Shown here piece after piece: positions 35,618-45,017 of a stretch of DNA of 64,000 nucleotides. Each line of letters starts with the position of its first letter. Position 1 is the stretch's first letter. The translations under genes and the position numbers were made by a program. Below the pieces are notes generated by a model that did no database searches, had not been told where the DNA came from, and was given only the letters and a program-made list of their open reading frames with translations. This DNA comes from Leptofilum sp965223285 (GTDB taxonomy: Bacteria > Chloroflexota > Anaerolineae > Promineifilales > Promineifilaceae). The stretch spans positions 6,076,001-6,140,000 of the forward strand of contig NZ_OZ244997.1 of NCBI RefSeq assembly GCF_965223285.1, in the 5' to 3' direction.

Positions 35618-37209
35618 TGAATTGGCAAAGTGTTTGGCAGAAACGGCCGTTGCCACCGCTTCTACTCATTCTCCTCCTGGCTTTTGGCCTACGGCTGATT
35701 GGACTGGACAGCCAGAGCTTGTGGTGGGATGAACTTAAAACAATACAACGGGCTGCCATGGCCTTCCCACACTTAATGACTGATTTAGCTGGACACCGTG
35801 CCCATTTGCCGCTTTACTTTATGGTTATGCAATTATGGCATGGCCTGGGCGAGAGTGCCTTCGTTGTGCGCTTCTTCTCAGTGATCTGGGGCGTTGTTGG
35901 GATAGCCGGTATTTTTCAATTGGGGAAACATATCGCAAACAAACGTGTCGGTCTTTTGGCAGCGCTTCTCTTGGCAATTTCTCCTTTCTACATTTGGTAT
36001 TCGCAAGAAGCGCGTATGTACAGCTTCTTGCCTGCGCTGCTCATTTTGGCGCATTGGGCATTGGCTGTCGCTATACAAAAAAAGAAGCTGCTCCCCTGGC
36101 TATTGTACGCTCTACTGATGATAGCTGCTGTTGCCACCCACTACTTCTCGTTATTTGTGATTATAGCCCACTACATCTTTTTTGTGCTTCATTTTCGCCA
36201 GCTGCGGCCTCAAACGATCCGCTGGTTCCTGACCATGTTACTGGTTGGGCTGTGCTTACTGCCGCTTGCCTGGTTTGTATTCACGAGTGGCAACGGAGAA
36301 GCCATAGCTACCGTCCCCGCCTGGATTGCCAGCATTCAATGGAGCGATCCTCTGCTAACGATCTGGAATTTCAGTATTGGCCCAGGGATTGGGCTAGGTG
36401 AATGGTACGGGTATAGCGCAACGGCCGTATTCCTGTTCGCTTTTGTGATAGCCATGCGACCTGCTCGACGCCGTAAAACTGACCAAGTCACTTATTCATC
36501 ACTCTTTGTCCGCTTGTTCATCATCTGGTTTAGCTTGCCGTTGGGCCTCACATTTCTCGTCTCACTCAACTGGCCGTTTTTACCAGACAACCCATTCTCG
36601 CTTTACCTGGATCGGTACCTTATTATTTCTTTGCCGCCCTTTTTGTTAATGGTTGCCTGGGGAATCGACGATTGGGCCACCAAGCCATCCACTCGGTTCG
36701 CAGCAGCAAAACGATGGTTGCAATCAGGTTTCATCCTCATGGCAATGGTGATAAGTGGCATTTCAATTTGGCAACTGAACCACAATCCCAATCATTTACG
36801 CAACGATTGGCGTTCAGCTCTGGAACGAATCAATGAATACCCAACAAACAACACCGTTGTTTTGGGCCAGCAAGATATTGTGCTGCCAATAGATTATTAT
36901 GGTGATACAGAGATTGTGTATGTTCAACTACCACCGCCGGATGGAGCTGCAATTTCTACCAGCTATATTGCAGCTATTCGTCAACAGATTGAAACGGCCG
37001 TACAGCACAGCCCCACAGCCTGGCATATTGAACCATTTTACAATCACGACACGCACCAATTTCCAGAAACGCGCCGCCAACAGTTAGCCAACGACAGCGA
37101 AAGCATGGCACAATCCTGGCTCATGGCCAACTTCACTATGCTAGCCCAGCATCGGTTGCCCGGTATACGTTTGACACTTTTTGAGTTGGAAGCAGGTCTG
37201 CAAAATTGA
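35614..37209 (+). CDS. GT39/ArnT-like membrane glycosyltransferase
   Basis: 531 residues, homologous in layout to the preceding gene: LIGLDSQSLWWDELKTIQRA, RAHLPLYFMVMQLWHGLGES and SPFYIWYSQEARMYSFLPAL. It has about 10-11 helices and a larger C-terminal extracytoplasmic region. The true start is one of two adjacent ATGs at 35614 and 35617 that overlap the upstream stop. A longer frame reaching into the previous gene is not needed. Confidence 0.87.
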   Translation: MMNWQSVWQKRPLPPLLLILLLAFGLRLIGLDSQSLWWDELKTIQRAAMAFPHLMTDLAGHRAHLPLYFMVMQLWHGLGESAFVVRFFSVIWGVVGIAGIFQLGKHIANKRVGLLAALLLAISPFYIWYSQEARMYSFLPALLILAHWALAVAIQKKKLLPWLLYALLMIAAVATHYFSLFVIIAHYIFFVLHFRQLRPQTIRWFLTMLLVGLCLLPLAWFVFTSGNGEAIATVPAWIASIQWSDPLLTIWNFSIGPGIGLGEWYGYSATAVFLFAFVIAMRPARRRKTDQVTYSSLFVRLFIIWFSLPLGLTFLVSLNWPFLPDNPFSLYLDRYLIISLPPFLLMVAWGIDDWATKPSTRFAAAKRWLQSGFILMAMVISGISIWQLNHNPNHLRNDWRSALERINEYPTNNTVVLGQQDIVLPIDYYGDTEIVYVQLPPPDGAAISTSYIAAIRQQIETAVQHSPTAWHIEPFYNHDTHQFPETRRQQLANDSESMAQSWLMANFTMLAQHRLPGIRLTLFELEAGLQN

Positions 37210-37214
37210 CAGAT

Positions 37215-39206
37215 ATGACAAATAGTTACGCAGAGAAAAAACCAAAAAGCTGGCTCCCTCAGCTGATTCTCATGGGATTAATTTTGTTTGCATTTGCAGA
37301 GATGAGCTACTTGAGTCTAGCCAAATTTGCAGGCTTCAACAGCAAATATTTTGATCTTGGGGCAATGAGCCAGGCAATTTGGAGTGCAACGGAGGGATTG
37401 CCTCTTGTTTTTACTGGACAAGGCATTGCCATTAGCCGGTTGGCGCGGAATGTGGAGCTTATCTACTTTGCAATCGCACCGATTTATGCACTGTTCCCTA
37501 CGCCACAAACGCTGCTAATTATCCAGGCGTTGGTTTATGCACTGGCTGGCATTCCGCTATTTCTATTAGCCCGGCGGAAGCTAAAAAACGCCACTTATGC
37601 CCTGATTGTAAGTGCGATATATCTATTCTATCCGGTTGCACAAACGGCCGTACTAGCCGAATTCCACTCTGACACGTTAGCGGCTGCTTTTTTGCTCTTT
37701 GCCATCGAAGCCGCTGACCGCAAGGCGTGGCGTGGCTATGCCATTTGGCTGGCAGTCGCCCTTAGCTGCAAATTTTACGTAGCGGCCCCAGCAGCCGCAT
37801 TGGGGGTAGTGTTATGGCTACAAGGCAAGCGACGCGCGGGGCTGGCCACCAGCTTGGTGGCAGTTGGATACAGCCTCATTGCCTTTTTTGCCATCCGAAC
37901 CGCCTTTGCCCCACCTGCTGAATTGGCTGAGCAAGCTGTCAATGTGCAATCCAGCACCTGGGGCTACATTCTTAATCGCTTTCAGCTGCCGTATGTTTGG
38001 GACACGGCCGGAATTCGTCTGGTACATGCTGTGATTGTTTTGATGCCTGCCATGCTGCTTCTAGCGTGGCGCGCTCCCGTATGGCTATTGCCTGCGGCCG
38101 TTACCGTCATTCCTGCGCTCATAAGCAATGGGTTTGGGCCGTCATTTAGCTACCGCACCCATCATTACGCGCTGGCCGTGCCATTTTTGGTTACGGCCGT
38201 TCTCTTCGGCGCGGCTAGACAACTGAATGATCCAATCCCAAAAGGTAAAAAACCGGCGTGGCAGGGCAGGCTGCGGCTAACGCTGTTCATGGCCTTGGTG
38301 TTCAATCTCGCATTTATCGACACGCCGATTAGCCCACAATTTTACCTGGATCGTCCCCATCTGGAGCAAGGTCTCAGCAGCACGCGGTTTGGCGTAACAG
38401 ATCGTGATTCATTCAAAACCGCATGGCTGAATGACAATGTGCCAGATAACGTCGCAGTCGCTGCGGATCAGCTTTCAGCTACGCGGCTAACCAATCGGGA
38501 AACGCTCTATCTAACGACTTACGTGTTCGGCCGTCCGCTCACCGAACTGCTGCCACAAGTAGAATTTGTCGTTATGGATGGACTGTATGATGCTGCTATC
38601 GCCGATCCGGTGAACAGTGAACGTATTTTTGAAGGGGGTGTGGCGTATGAACATGAAGCGATTCGCACGATGCTCATGCAGCCAGATTTTCAACTGATTG
38701 CAATGCAGGATGGGTTGCTATTGTTTGGTCGCGAGGGGGATGGGTTGATAACGGCCGTTTCTGCCCAACCTCCCAAAGGTTTAGCAGAAGATGAAGTGCC
38801 CGCAGATAAACCTCCGGGAGGTTTCCTGGCCACATTTAACGAAATTGGCCTACGCGCCTACACCCTCACAGAAGCTGGTTCAAACCGGTACCGCATTGAA
38901 GCGACTTGGCAGCTAATGGCACCACTCAACAACGAAACAAATCGTTTTGCCGTGACCCACCTTGCTAGTTTGCCGCACACGCGGCTGCTGCATTTACCAA
39001 CGGCCGTTTTAGAACCAGCAAACACCTGGGAGGTTGGTGAACAAATTACTGAATCGTTTGAATTTGAACTGCCAGCTAACGCGCCCAGCGGCAGCTACCA
39101 ATTAACCGTTAGCTGGCATGATGCAAATCACATCTTTGCGGCCCAAACCGATGAAAGCAGCCGCCTCGGCGAGGAGGTGCCAGTTGGCCAACTCATCATC
39201 CCCTAG
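37215..39206 (+). CDS. DUF2079 polytopic membrane protein
   Basis: 664 residues. FNSKYFDLGAMSQAIWSATE and FHSDTLAAAFLLFAIEAADR are hallmarks of DUF2079 proteins, which have a GT-C-like membrane domain. About 10 helices are followed by a C-terminal beta-rich domain (about 500-664). Biochemical role unknown; the setting suggests glycan assembly. ATG at 37215 is preferred over a TTG at 37206 that overlaps the previous stop. Confidence 0.85.
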   Translation: MTNSYAEKKPKSWLPQLILMGLILFAFAEMSYLSLAKFAGFNSKYFDLGAMSQAIWSATEGLPLVFTGQGIAISRLARNVELIYFAIAPIYALFPTPQTLLIIQALVYALAGIPLFLLARRKLKNATYALIVSAIYLFYPVAQTAVLAEFHSDTLAAAFLLFAIEAADRKAWRGYAIWLAVALSCKFYVAAPAAALGVVLWLQGKRRAGLATSLVAVGYSLIAFFAIRTAFAPPAELAEQAVNVQSSTWGYILNRFQLPYVWDTAGIRLVHAVIVLMPAMLLLAWRAPVWLLPAAVTVIPALISNGFGPSFSYRTHHYALAVPFLVTAVLFGAARQLNDPIPKGKKPAWQGRLRLTLFMALVFNLAFIDTPISPQFYLDRPHLEQGLSSTRFGVTDRDSFKTAWLNDNVPDNVAVAADQLSATRLTNRETLYLTTYVFGRPLTELLPQVEFVVMDGLYDAAIADPVNSERIFEGGVAYEHEAIRTMLMQPDFQLIAMQDGLLLFGREGDGLITAVSAQPPKGLAEDEVPADKPPGGFLATFNEIGLRAYTLTEAGSNRYRIEATWQLMAPLNNETNRFAVTHLASLPHTRLLHLPTAVLEPANTWEVGEQITESFEFELPANAPSGSYQLTVSWHDANHIFAAQTDESSRLGEEVPVGQLIIP

Positions 39207-40878
39207 CTCAAAAATTACGTGGCAAGAGTGGTTGGTGGCAGTGGGGGTGGCAGTTGCAACGGCCGTTCTCGGTCTGGTTCCGTACTGGCTGGGCAACCTG
39301 CTGGCCCCAGACAATCTGGTTTATATGCAGCTCATCATGAACCCGGAGGATGCGCAAACATATTGGGCAAAAATGCTGCAAGGGTTCGATGGGGCCTGGC
39401 TGTACGCCATCCCCTTCACCCCTGAGCCACATGCGGCGGCAGGTGTCGGTATCTTTTACGTTTGGCTGGGGCGGGTCGCGCGGGGATTGGGATTACCGCT
39501 AACGGCCGTTTGGCACGGCAGTCGGTTTGCGGCCAGCATCTTGCTATTCCTCACTACCTTTCGCTTTGTTGCCACCTTTCTACCCAATCAACGCGCTCGC
39601 TGGACGGCTTATTTGCTAGCAATTTTTGGCTCAGGCTTAGGCTGGCTGCTGTTTGTACTGGGCCAGAATTTCTGGCTGGGTGCCTTCCCCGTCGATTTTA
39701 AGCAGCCGGGGGCACATCTCTTCTTTACGGCACTCACCTTTCCGCACATTTCGGTGGGAACGGCCGTTATCTTGTTCGATGTCCTTGTCCTGAAAAAAAT
39801 CTGTAAACGGTACTCAGTAAACGGTACTCAGTGGCGTTGGGCAGCATTGGCTGGCGTGGCGAATGTAGTTTTAGGAATCGCTTACCCATTTTTGATTTAT
39901 ATTGTGGTGGGAACGGCCGTACTCACCTACGCCACGCTCGTTTGGCAACAACGACGAATTTTGTGGCAAACAGGCTGGCAAATCGCCACGATGTTTCTCA
40001 TTCCCGCACCGCTCTACCTGTACTATTTGTCCGTTTGGCGTAGCAATGAGGTGTTCCGTTTGTGGGATGCCCAAGCAGGCACGCCCGCTGCACCGTGGCC
40101 CCACTACCTGGTTGCTTTTGGCCCGATGCTGCTGCTGGCAGGGCTGTTTTGGTGGAAACAACCTGAAGAAAATCGGCCACAGTTCAGTATCCTCTGGATT
40201 TGGATATTGACGGCGGCCTTGCTGCTTTATTCGCCGCTGAATCCGCAACGACGCTTTATTCAGGGGGTGCACGTGCCGTTGGCACTGCTGGCGGCTGCAG
40301 GATTTGTGCAGGTGGTGCTGCCACGTTGGCAAAACGGCCGTCTCTGGCAAAAAATCATCACCCACCCCCGCTACGAGACTGCCAAGCTGCGCCGCTTTGT
40401 CATCATGATCTTCCTGCTGGGAATGAGCCTCTCCAACATCTACCTTTGGCTGGACGTGACGCGTATTGCTGCCCTTACGCAACCGGATTTATTTTTTCGG
40501 CCTGCAGCAGAAATGGAGACTGTAAATTGGCTACGCGAAAATGGAGAGGATACGGCAGTTGTCCTCAGCAGCTACCAAACCGGGAACCTTGTGGCGGCAC
40601 GGACCGGGCAGCGGGTCATGTTGGGTCATTGGGCAGAGACGGTTGATTTTGTGGACAAAGAAACGGCCGTCAATCAATTCTTTGATCAAAGCACTAGCCA
40701 TTCCTGGCGACAAAATCTACTCGCCGAGTTTACTGTTGGTTACATTTGGTTTGGCCCCCGTGAACAGGAAATGGGCAATTTTAACCCAGCAACAGCCAGC
40801 TATCTGCTCCCTCTCTTCCAAAACGAAAATATTATCATCTTTGAAGTTGTCAACTTAAATTCAGAAGGCAAGCAATGA
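39184..40878 (+). CDS. Polytopic membrane protein, GT-C-like
   Basis: About 564 residues with roughly 10 helices. The first loop contains YMQLIMNPEDAQTYWAKMLQ and a second GSGLGWLLFVLGQNFW. Exact family not recognised; the layout resembles its GT-C neighbours. The start is uncertain. A TTG at 39184 has a strong AGGAGG 6 nt upstream and would overlap the DUF2079 gene by 23 bp, whereas the first ATG at 39118 has no such site. A perfect 14-bp tandem duplication lies at 39804-39831. Confidence 0.75.
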   Translation: MANSSSPSSKITWQEWLVAVGVAVATAVLGLVPYWLGNLLAPDNLVYMQLIMNPEDAQTYWAKMLQGFDGAWLYAIPFTPEPHAAAGVGIFYVWLGRVARGLGLPLTAVWHGSRFAASILLFLTTFRFVATFLPNQRARWTAYLLAIFGSGLGWLLFVLGQNFWLGAFPVDFKQPGAHLFFTALTFPHISVGTAVILFDVLVLKKICKRYSVNGTQWRWAALAGVANVVLGIAYPFLIYIVVGTAVLTYATLVWQQRRILWQTGWQIATMFLIPAPLYLYYLSVWRSNEVFRLWDAQAGTPAAPWPHYLVAFGPMLLLAGLFWWKQPEENRPQFSILWIWILTAALLLYSPLNPQRRFIQGVHVPLALLAAAGFVQVVLPRWQNGRLWQKIITHPRYETAKLRRFVIMIFLLGMSLSNIYLWLDVTRIAALTQPDLFFRPAAEMETVNWLRENGEDTAVVLSSYQTGNLVAARTGQRVMLGHWAETVDFVDKETAVNQFFDQSTSHSWRQNLLAEFTVGYIWFGPREQEMGNFNPATASYLLPLFQNENIIIFEVVNLNSEGKQ

Positions 40879-42233
40879 AACAGCTACAAACAGAATCACC
40901 ATCTAAAGCATCGCCACAGAACCATCAGGGCCGAATGATCATTCTCATGGTGATCACAACAATCATCATTATTATTTTCCAGGTTCAACTAGCCAATTTT
41001 ATTTATCGCGGCGAACAAAACTTTTGGCAATCTGGTTCAGACTCATATGGTCAACTGGCGCGGGCCCTCATCGAAGAAAATCTGTTTACTTTGAACCATG
41101 CCGACCCAACCGCACACCGGCCACCCCTTTACCCTTTGTTTTTAGCGTCTATCCTTACATTTACCGACAATCCACAAGCAATTATTGTTGCCCAGTCGAT
41201 TCTAAGCGGCCTCACCATAGGCTTGTTAACAGGAGTTGCCTACTTCTACACGAAGAAATCATGGCCTACGCTGATCATCATTTTTTTGTTTGCCCTATCA
41301 AAATTCATTCCAGTCGATAACATCGTTCAACACGAAACAGTTCTGTTTACTTTTTTGCTAACAGTGGGCGGCATTCTTTATTGGGCAGAAACAAACGCAC
41401 ATTCAAATGCAAAAATTGTCGGGCTTGGTGTGGTTTTAGGGCTGGCAGCATTGGCACGGCCGTTAGCCCCCGTCCTCCTTCTCTTTGGCATCCTGTGGTT
41501 AATGTGGCGCGTTTTACAAAAGAACGCTTTTAGTCACTCACTAAAAAGAGTTGGGCTGTTTATAGCCACTGCACTCCTGGTGCTTCTGCCTTGGGGCGTG
41601 CGCAATTGGATTTCTCTTGGCACCTTCTCATTAACCACAACAACGCAAGGGGCTAATTTGTGGAAGGGCAACAATCCAGCCACAAAGGATATGTACCCAG
41701 AGCTGGATGCCGATGAGCTTGCTCCATTGCTATACCAGACGCCTACAGCCTCAGGCTGGTGGGACCCGCTACACCGTTTGTCTACAATGACGGAACCAGA
41801 ACAAAGTGCCTATCTGTCTAACCTGGGGCTGGCCTATATTCGGGAACGGCCGTTTCACTTCCTAAAAATGGGGGCAGTTAAAATATGGGCATTGTGGACG
41901 CCGCAAAACATTCCTACGCACAGTGGCAAGATTGAATGGACGGAAGGTGGGGCCAGAATTTATGACTTGATGCCGTTCTATGATGATATGACCCCAATGT
42001 TCTTGCTCTACCTGCTTGTGTTGCCTGGTTTGTGGAAATGTAGAAAGTCTCCGTTTGTTTGGTATTTTATTATGTGGAGTTTGGCGTTAACGGCCGTACA
42101 CGCGATCACTTTTGCCGAAAGTCGCTTTCGCTGGCCTTTAAACATGCTCATGCTGCCATTGGCTGCTGTAGGTGCTGAACTGATAGCCACAAAAATCTAT
42201 GCCACAATTGGCCATTTTATAAAGAAATCATAG
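40875..42233 (+). CDS. GT39-like membrane glycosyltransferase
   Basis: 452 residues. First loop SGSDSYGQLARALIEENLFT and HRPPLYPLFLASILTFTDNP match the pattern of DPM/ArnT-type transferases. About 10 helices. It ends the nine-gene membrane run and overlaps the preceding stop by 4 bp (ATGA). Slightly AT-richer than its neighbours. Confidence 0.84.
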   Translation: MKQLQTESPSKASPQNHQGRMIILMVITTIIIIIFQVQLANFIYRGEQNFWQSGSDSYGQLARALIEENLFTLNHADPTAHRPPLYPLFLASILTFTDNPQAIIVAQSILSGLTIGLLTGVAYFYTKKSWPTLIIIFLFALSKFIPVDNIVQHETVLFTFLLTVGGILYWAETNAHSNAKIVGLGVVLGLAALARPLAPVLLLFGILWLMWRVLQKNAFSHSLKRVGLFIATALLVLLPWGVRNWISLGTFSLTTTTQGANLWKGNNPATKDMYPELDADELAPLLYQTPTASGWWDPLHRLSTMTEPEQSAYLSNLGLAYIRERPFHFLKMGAVKIWALWTPQNIPTHSGKIEWTEGGARIYDLMPFYDDMTPMFLLYLLVLPGLWKCRKSPFVWYFIMWSLALTAVHAITFAESRFRWPLNMLMLPLAAVGAELIATKIYATIGHFIKKS

Positions 42234-42316
42234 CCGAATCCATCCATTTGTCCTAAAATCAGTGCCAGACTTGGAGGAAATACCACAGAAAACGATTCAC
42301 TTTTCAGCAAAACAAT

Positions 42317-42769
42317 ATGCGTGCTTTACTTCAGAGAGTTTCTTCTGCAAATGTTACCGTAGACGGCCGTATCATCGGGCAAATTGAACAAGGCTATGTT
42401 GTCTTGCTGGGAATCACCCATACCGACACAACAATCGAAGCCAACTGGCTGGCTAACAAAATTATTGGACTGCGCCTGTTTGAGGATGATGAAGGCAAAA
42501 TGAATCTGAGCCTGGCCAACGTTGGAGGGCGGGTGCTGGTCGTCTCGCAATTTACGCTGTATGCAGATGCACGTAAAGGGCGCAGGCCATCTTTTACCGC
42601 GGCAACCCACCCAGAACATGCTAAAAAGCTAGTAGACTACTTTTGCGAACGCCTGCGCAAATCAGGCCTCATCGTCCCCACTGGGGAATTTGGGGCAACC
42701 ATGCAAGTGAACATTCACAACGACGGCCCGGTTACCCTCATGCTGGAAAGAGAAGCGACCAATGGCTGA
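42317..42769 (+). CDS. dtd: D-aminoacyl-tRNA deacylase
   Basis: 150 residues, the standard length. Dtd hydrolyses D-aminoacyl-tRNAs. Start MRALLQRVSSANVTVDG, catalytic-loop motif SQFTLYADARKGRRPSF and the C-terminal NDGPVTLMLE (Gly-cisPro) are all intact. The last 8 bp overlap the next start, so the two genes are coupled. Confidence 0.97.
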   Translation: MRALLQRVSSANVTVDGRIIGQIEQGYVVLLGITHTDTTIEANWLANKIIGLRLFEDDEGKMNLSLANVGGRVLVVSQFTLYADARKGRRPSFTAATHPEHAKKLVDYFCERLRKSGLIVPTGEFGATMQVNIHNDGPVTLMLEREATNG

Positions 42770-43400
42770 TTCCAATAGAAACGCAGAGTTAGAGCAGCTG
42801 CTGCACGCCATCAACCACGATTTGCGAACGCCGCTAAGCAACATTCGTTCCGTCACCACTATTTTGCTGCAAGACCTCAACGACTCGTTAAGTGACGAGC
42901 AACGGGTTTTTCTCGATATTATTGATCGCTCCGTGATTCGCATTTTAGACCAAAGCAATCGCCTGTCTCTGTTTGGGCAGATTGCTTTTGGGCAATCAGA
43001 GATAAAATCTATTCAATTATCGGAACTGCTGGCAAACACCCAAAAAACTCTAAGAAGCAGTTATGAAATTGAAGGCACTCAATTTATTACCAACAGCGAT
43101 CCACTTGTGCGCTGCTACCCACACACTCTTGCCGCCCTGCTTGCACTGCTGGCGGCTGGCGATACAAAGCAGCAGGCTACCCCTAGTGACCTTCCGGCAC
43201 CAACGATTCAAGTTACCGCAGACAAAAACCGAATACAGTTTCGTATTACCAGCCAGATGCCGGCACACGAATTTGCGCTTGGCTTTACCGAACTCGCTAG
43301 CCAAATTGTCAATTTACATGGTGGCACACTGAATAATTCGGCTAAAGACGGCCGTAAACAGTTCTCCTTTACGATTCCCCACACCCCAACAGACGCCTAA
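42762..43400 (+). CDS. HisKA-domain protein with degenerate ATPase region
   Basis: 212 residues. An H-box HAINHDLRTPLSNIRS (about 15-30) belongs to the HisKA dimerisation domain. The following part has the size of a HATPase domain, but the N-box and the G1 (DxGxG) loop are absent. Only IVNLHGGTL near the end resembles the G2/beta-end segment. There is no sensor or membrane domain. It may be a phosphotransfer or pseudokinase protein. It overlaps dtd by 8 bp, so expression is tied to that gene. Confidence 0.7.
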   Translation: MADSNRNAELEQLLHAINHDLRTPLSNIRSVTTILLQDLNDSLSDEQRVFLDIIDRSVIRILDQSNRLSLFGQIAFGQSEIKSIQLSELLANTQKTLRSSYEIEGTQFITNSDPLVRCYPHTLAALLALLAAGDTKQQATPSDLPAPTIQVTADKNRIQFRITSQMPAHEFALGFTELASQIVNLHGGTLNNSAKDGRKQFSFTIPHTPTDA

Positions 43401-43513
43401 TTTCCTCACGACTGATAAATTAAAAAAATCGCGTTTTTGCCTAAAACGAGGTAAAAATCTGGCACTCTGATTCGTTCAAATATTCACAGAGTAAAGGATG
43501 AGATGAATACCTT

Positions 43514-44941
43514 ATGCGAAAAACCTTGTTACCAGTCCTGTTAATTCTGACAACCCTTTTTGTTAGCTGCGACGATGCAGCTACATCAACAGCTACAGTT
43601 GAACCCACCACTGAAGTGGCAGCTGTTGAAGAACCGACCGCCACCGATACAGCTACGGCCGTCCCAACCTCGACAAATACGGCCGTTCCCGCTACAAACA
43701 CGCCAACCACAGAACCAGCCACCAGCACCCCAACGGACGAGCCAACCGAAACGCCAACTTCCACCGCCACTAGCACCAATCCAGACCCAACCTCGGTAAA
43801 TCCAAACCCAACCTCTGTAGAGCCAAATCCCACTTCTGTGGAACCAAATCCGACGGCCGCATCCACGCCCAGCGGCCCACCGCCGCCCGCCCCACCCGCC
43901 AGCCCCGGCGGTGTTGAGGCCCCCACCGATTACAACTACCCCGCCAACACCGATGTCGTTGGTTGGGAAAACCGCATTCGGGTGCCTGCTGGATTTAGCG
44001 TGAAATATTACGGCCGTGTGGATGGACAACCCACCAGCATTGCCTTTAGCCCCGTAGATGGCCAGCTTTACATCGCTGTGCAGGCAGGCACCATCTACAA
44101 AATGGACAGCGGCGGCGGCATTAGCACCTACGCAGGCGGCTACACTGTGCCCACCGGCATCGCCTTCCGCCCCGGCACCAACGATTTATACGTTTCCAGC
44201 CGAGTGGTGGAGGCCAATGTAGGCGGCGAGGCGCAGGTTTCTATTGTCAATCGCGGGCAGCTCATCGGCGGCTTGCCCTGCTGCTACACCTTCTTCCACG
44301 CTGCCAACGGCATCGCCTTTGGGCCAGATGGCTTTGGCTACGTGGGCGTTGGCGCACGCGCCGATCATGGTGAAATTCTGGATGGCCCCAACGCTGGGCA
44401 GCAAGATGAGCTGCATCCGCTGGAAGCCGCCATTTTGCGCTTCAACCCGGACACGGGCGAAGTTTCCGTGTACGCCACCGGCTTCCGCAACCCGTACGAC
44501 ATTGCCTGGGACGGCTTTGGCCAGCTCTGGGCCACCGACAACACCCCAGATTTCGACCCACCAGAACGACTGCACCGCGTCGTTCCCGGAGCCAATCACG
44601 GCTATCCCTACTACGATTGCGACGTTTGCTTTAGCCCGCCACCTGACGTGACGGTCATTCCGCCGCTGGGGCTGTTCACCCCCAGCTCCTCGCCAACCGG
44701 TGTTGCCGTTTATGACGGCAGCCAGTTCCCCGGCTACAACAACGTCATTTTTGTGACGCTGTGGAGCGCATTTGTGGGCGCACAAAAAGTGATGCACATC
44801 GGCGCGGGCGGTTCCTCCGCCCCGGTCAACTTTGCCACTGGCTTTGCCGCCCCTATCGACGTGGTTACTGGCCCAGACGGCAGCCTGTATGTGGCTGATT
44901 GGGCCACGGGCATCATTTTCCAGATTAGCTACACGGGGTAA
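43514..44941 (+). CDS. Lipoprotein with PQQ/glucose-sorbosone dehydrogenase-like beta-propeller
   Basis: 475 residues. Lipoprotein signal ending LTTLFVSC (Cys about 19), a long Thr/Pro/Glu linker (about 22-125, with repeated NPTSVEP), then a beta-propeller (about 140-475): NRIRVPAGFSVKYYGRVDGQ, FGYVGVGARADH, ATGFRNPYDIAWDGFGQLWA and GSLYVADWATGIIF. This matches the glucose/sorbosone dehydrogenase family that oxidises sugars with PQQ; cofactor binding was not verified. Extracellular and membrane-tethered. A very stable hairpin follows immediately. Confidence 0.87.
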   Translation: MRKTLLPVLLILTTLFVSCDDAATSTATVEPTTEVAAVEEPTATDTATAVPTSTNTAVPATNTPTTEPATSTPTDEPTETPTSTATSTNPDPTSVNPNPTSVEPNPTSVEPNPTAASTPSGPPPPAPPASPGGVEAPTDYNYPANTDVVGWENRIRVPAGFSVKYYGRVDGQPTSIAFSPVDGQLYIAVQAGTIYKMDSGGGISTYAGGYTVPTGIAFRPGTNDLYVSSRVVEANVGGEAQVSIVNRGQLIGGLPCCYTFFHAANGIAFGPDGFGYVGVGARADHGEILDGPNAGQQDELHPLEAAILRFNPDTGEVSVYATGFRNPYDIAWDGFGQLWATDNTPDFDPPERLHRVVPGANHGYPYYDCDVCFSPPPDVTVIPPLGLFTPSSSPTGVAVYDGSQFPGYNNVIFVTLWSAFVGAQKVMHIGAGGSSAPVNFATGFAAPIDVVTGPDGSLYVADWATGIIFQISYTG

Positions 44942-44942
44942 T

Positions 44943-44986
44943 GGTAACTATGTGACAGTCACTTTGGAAGTGACTGTCACGTTACC
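44943..44986. repeat. Very stable stem-loop after the sugar dehydrogenase-like gene
   Basis: GGTAAC (44943-44948), a 3-nt bulge, GTGACAGTCACTT (44952-44964), loop TGG, AAGTGACTGTCAC (44968-44980), GTTACC (44981-44986). 19 perfect base pairs in total. No T-tract follows. The arms themselves read GTGACAGTCAC, a near-palindrome. Confidence 0.85.
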
Positions 44987-45003
44987 GACGGCCGTTCCCT
45001 TGC

Positions 45004-45009
45004 TATAAT
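45004..45009 (+). promoter_or_regulatory. -10 element TATAAT giving a leaderless yggS transcript
   Basis: Perfect TATAAT ending 8 nt before the ATG at 45018. The -35 region would fall on the right arm (GTTACC) of the stem-loop just upstream. Confidence 0.6.
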
Positions 45010-45017
45010 CACAAATC

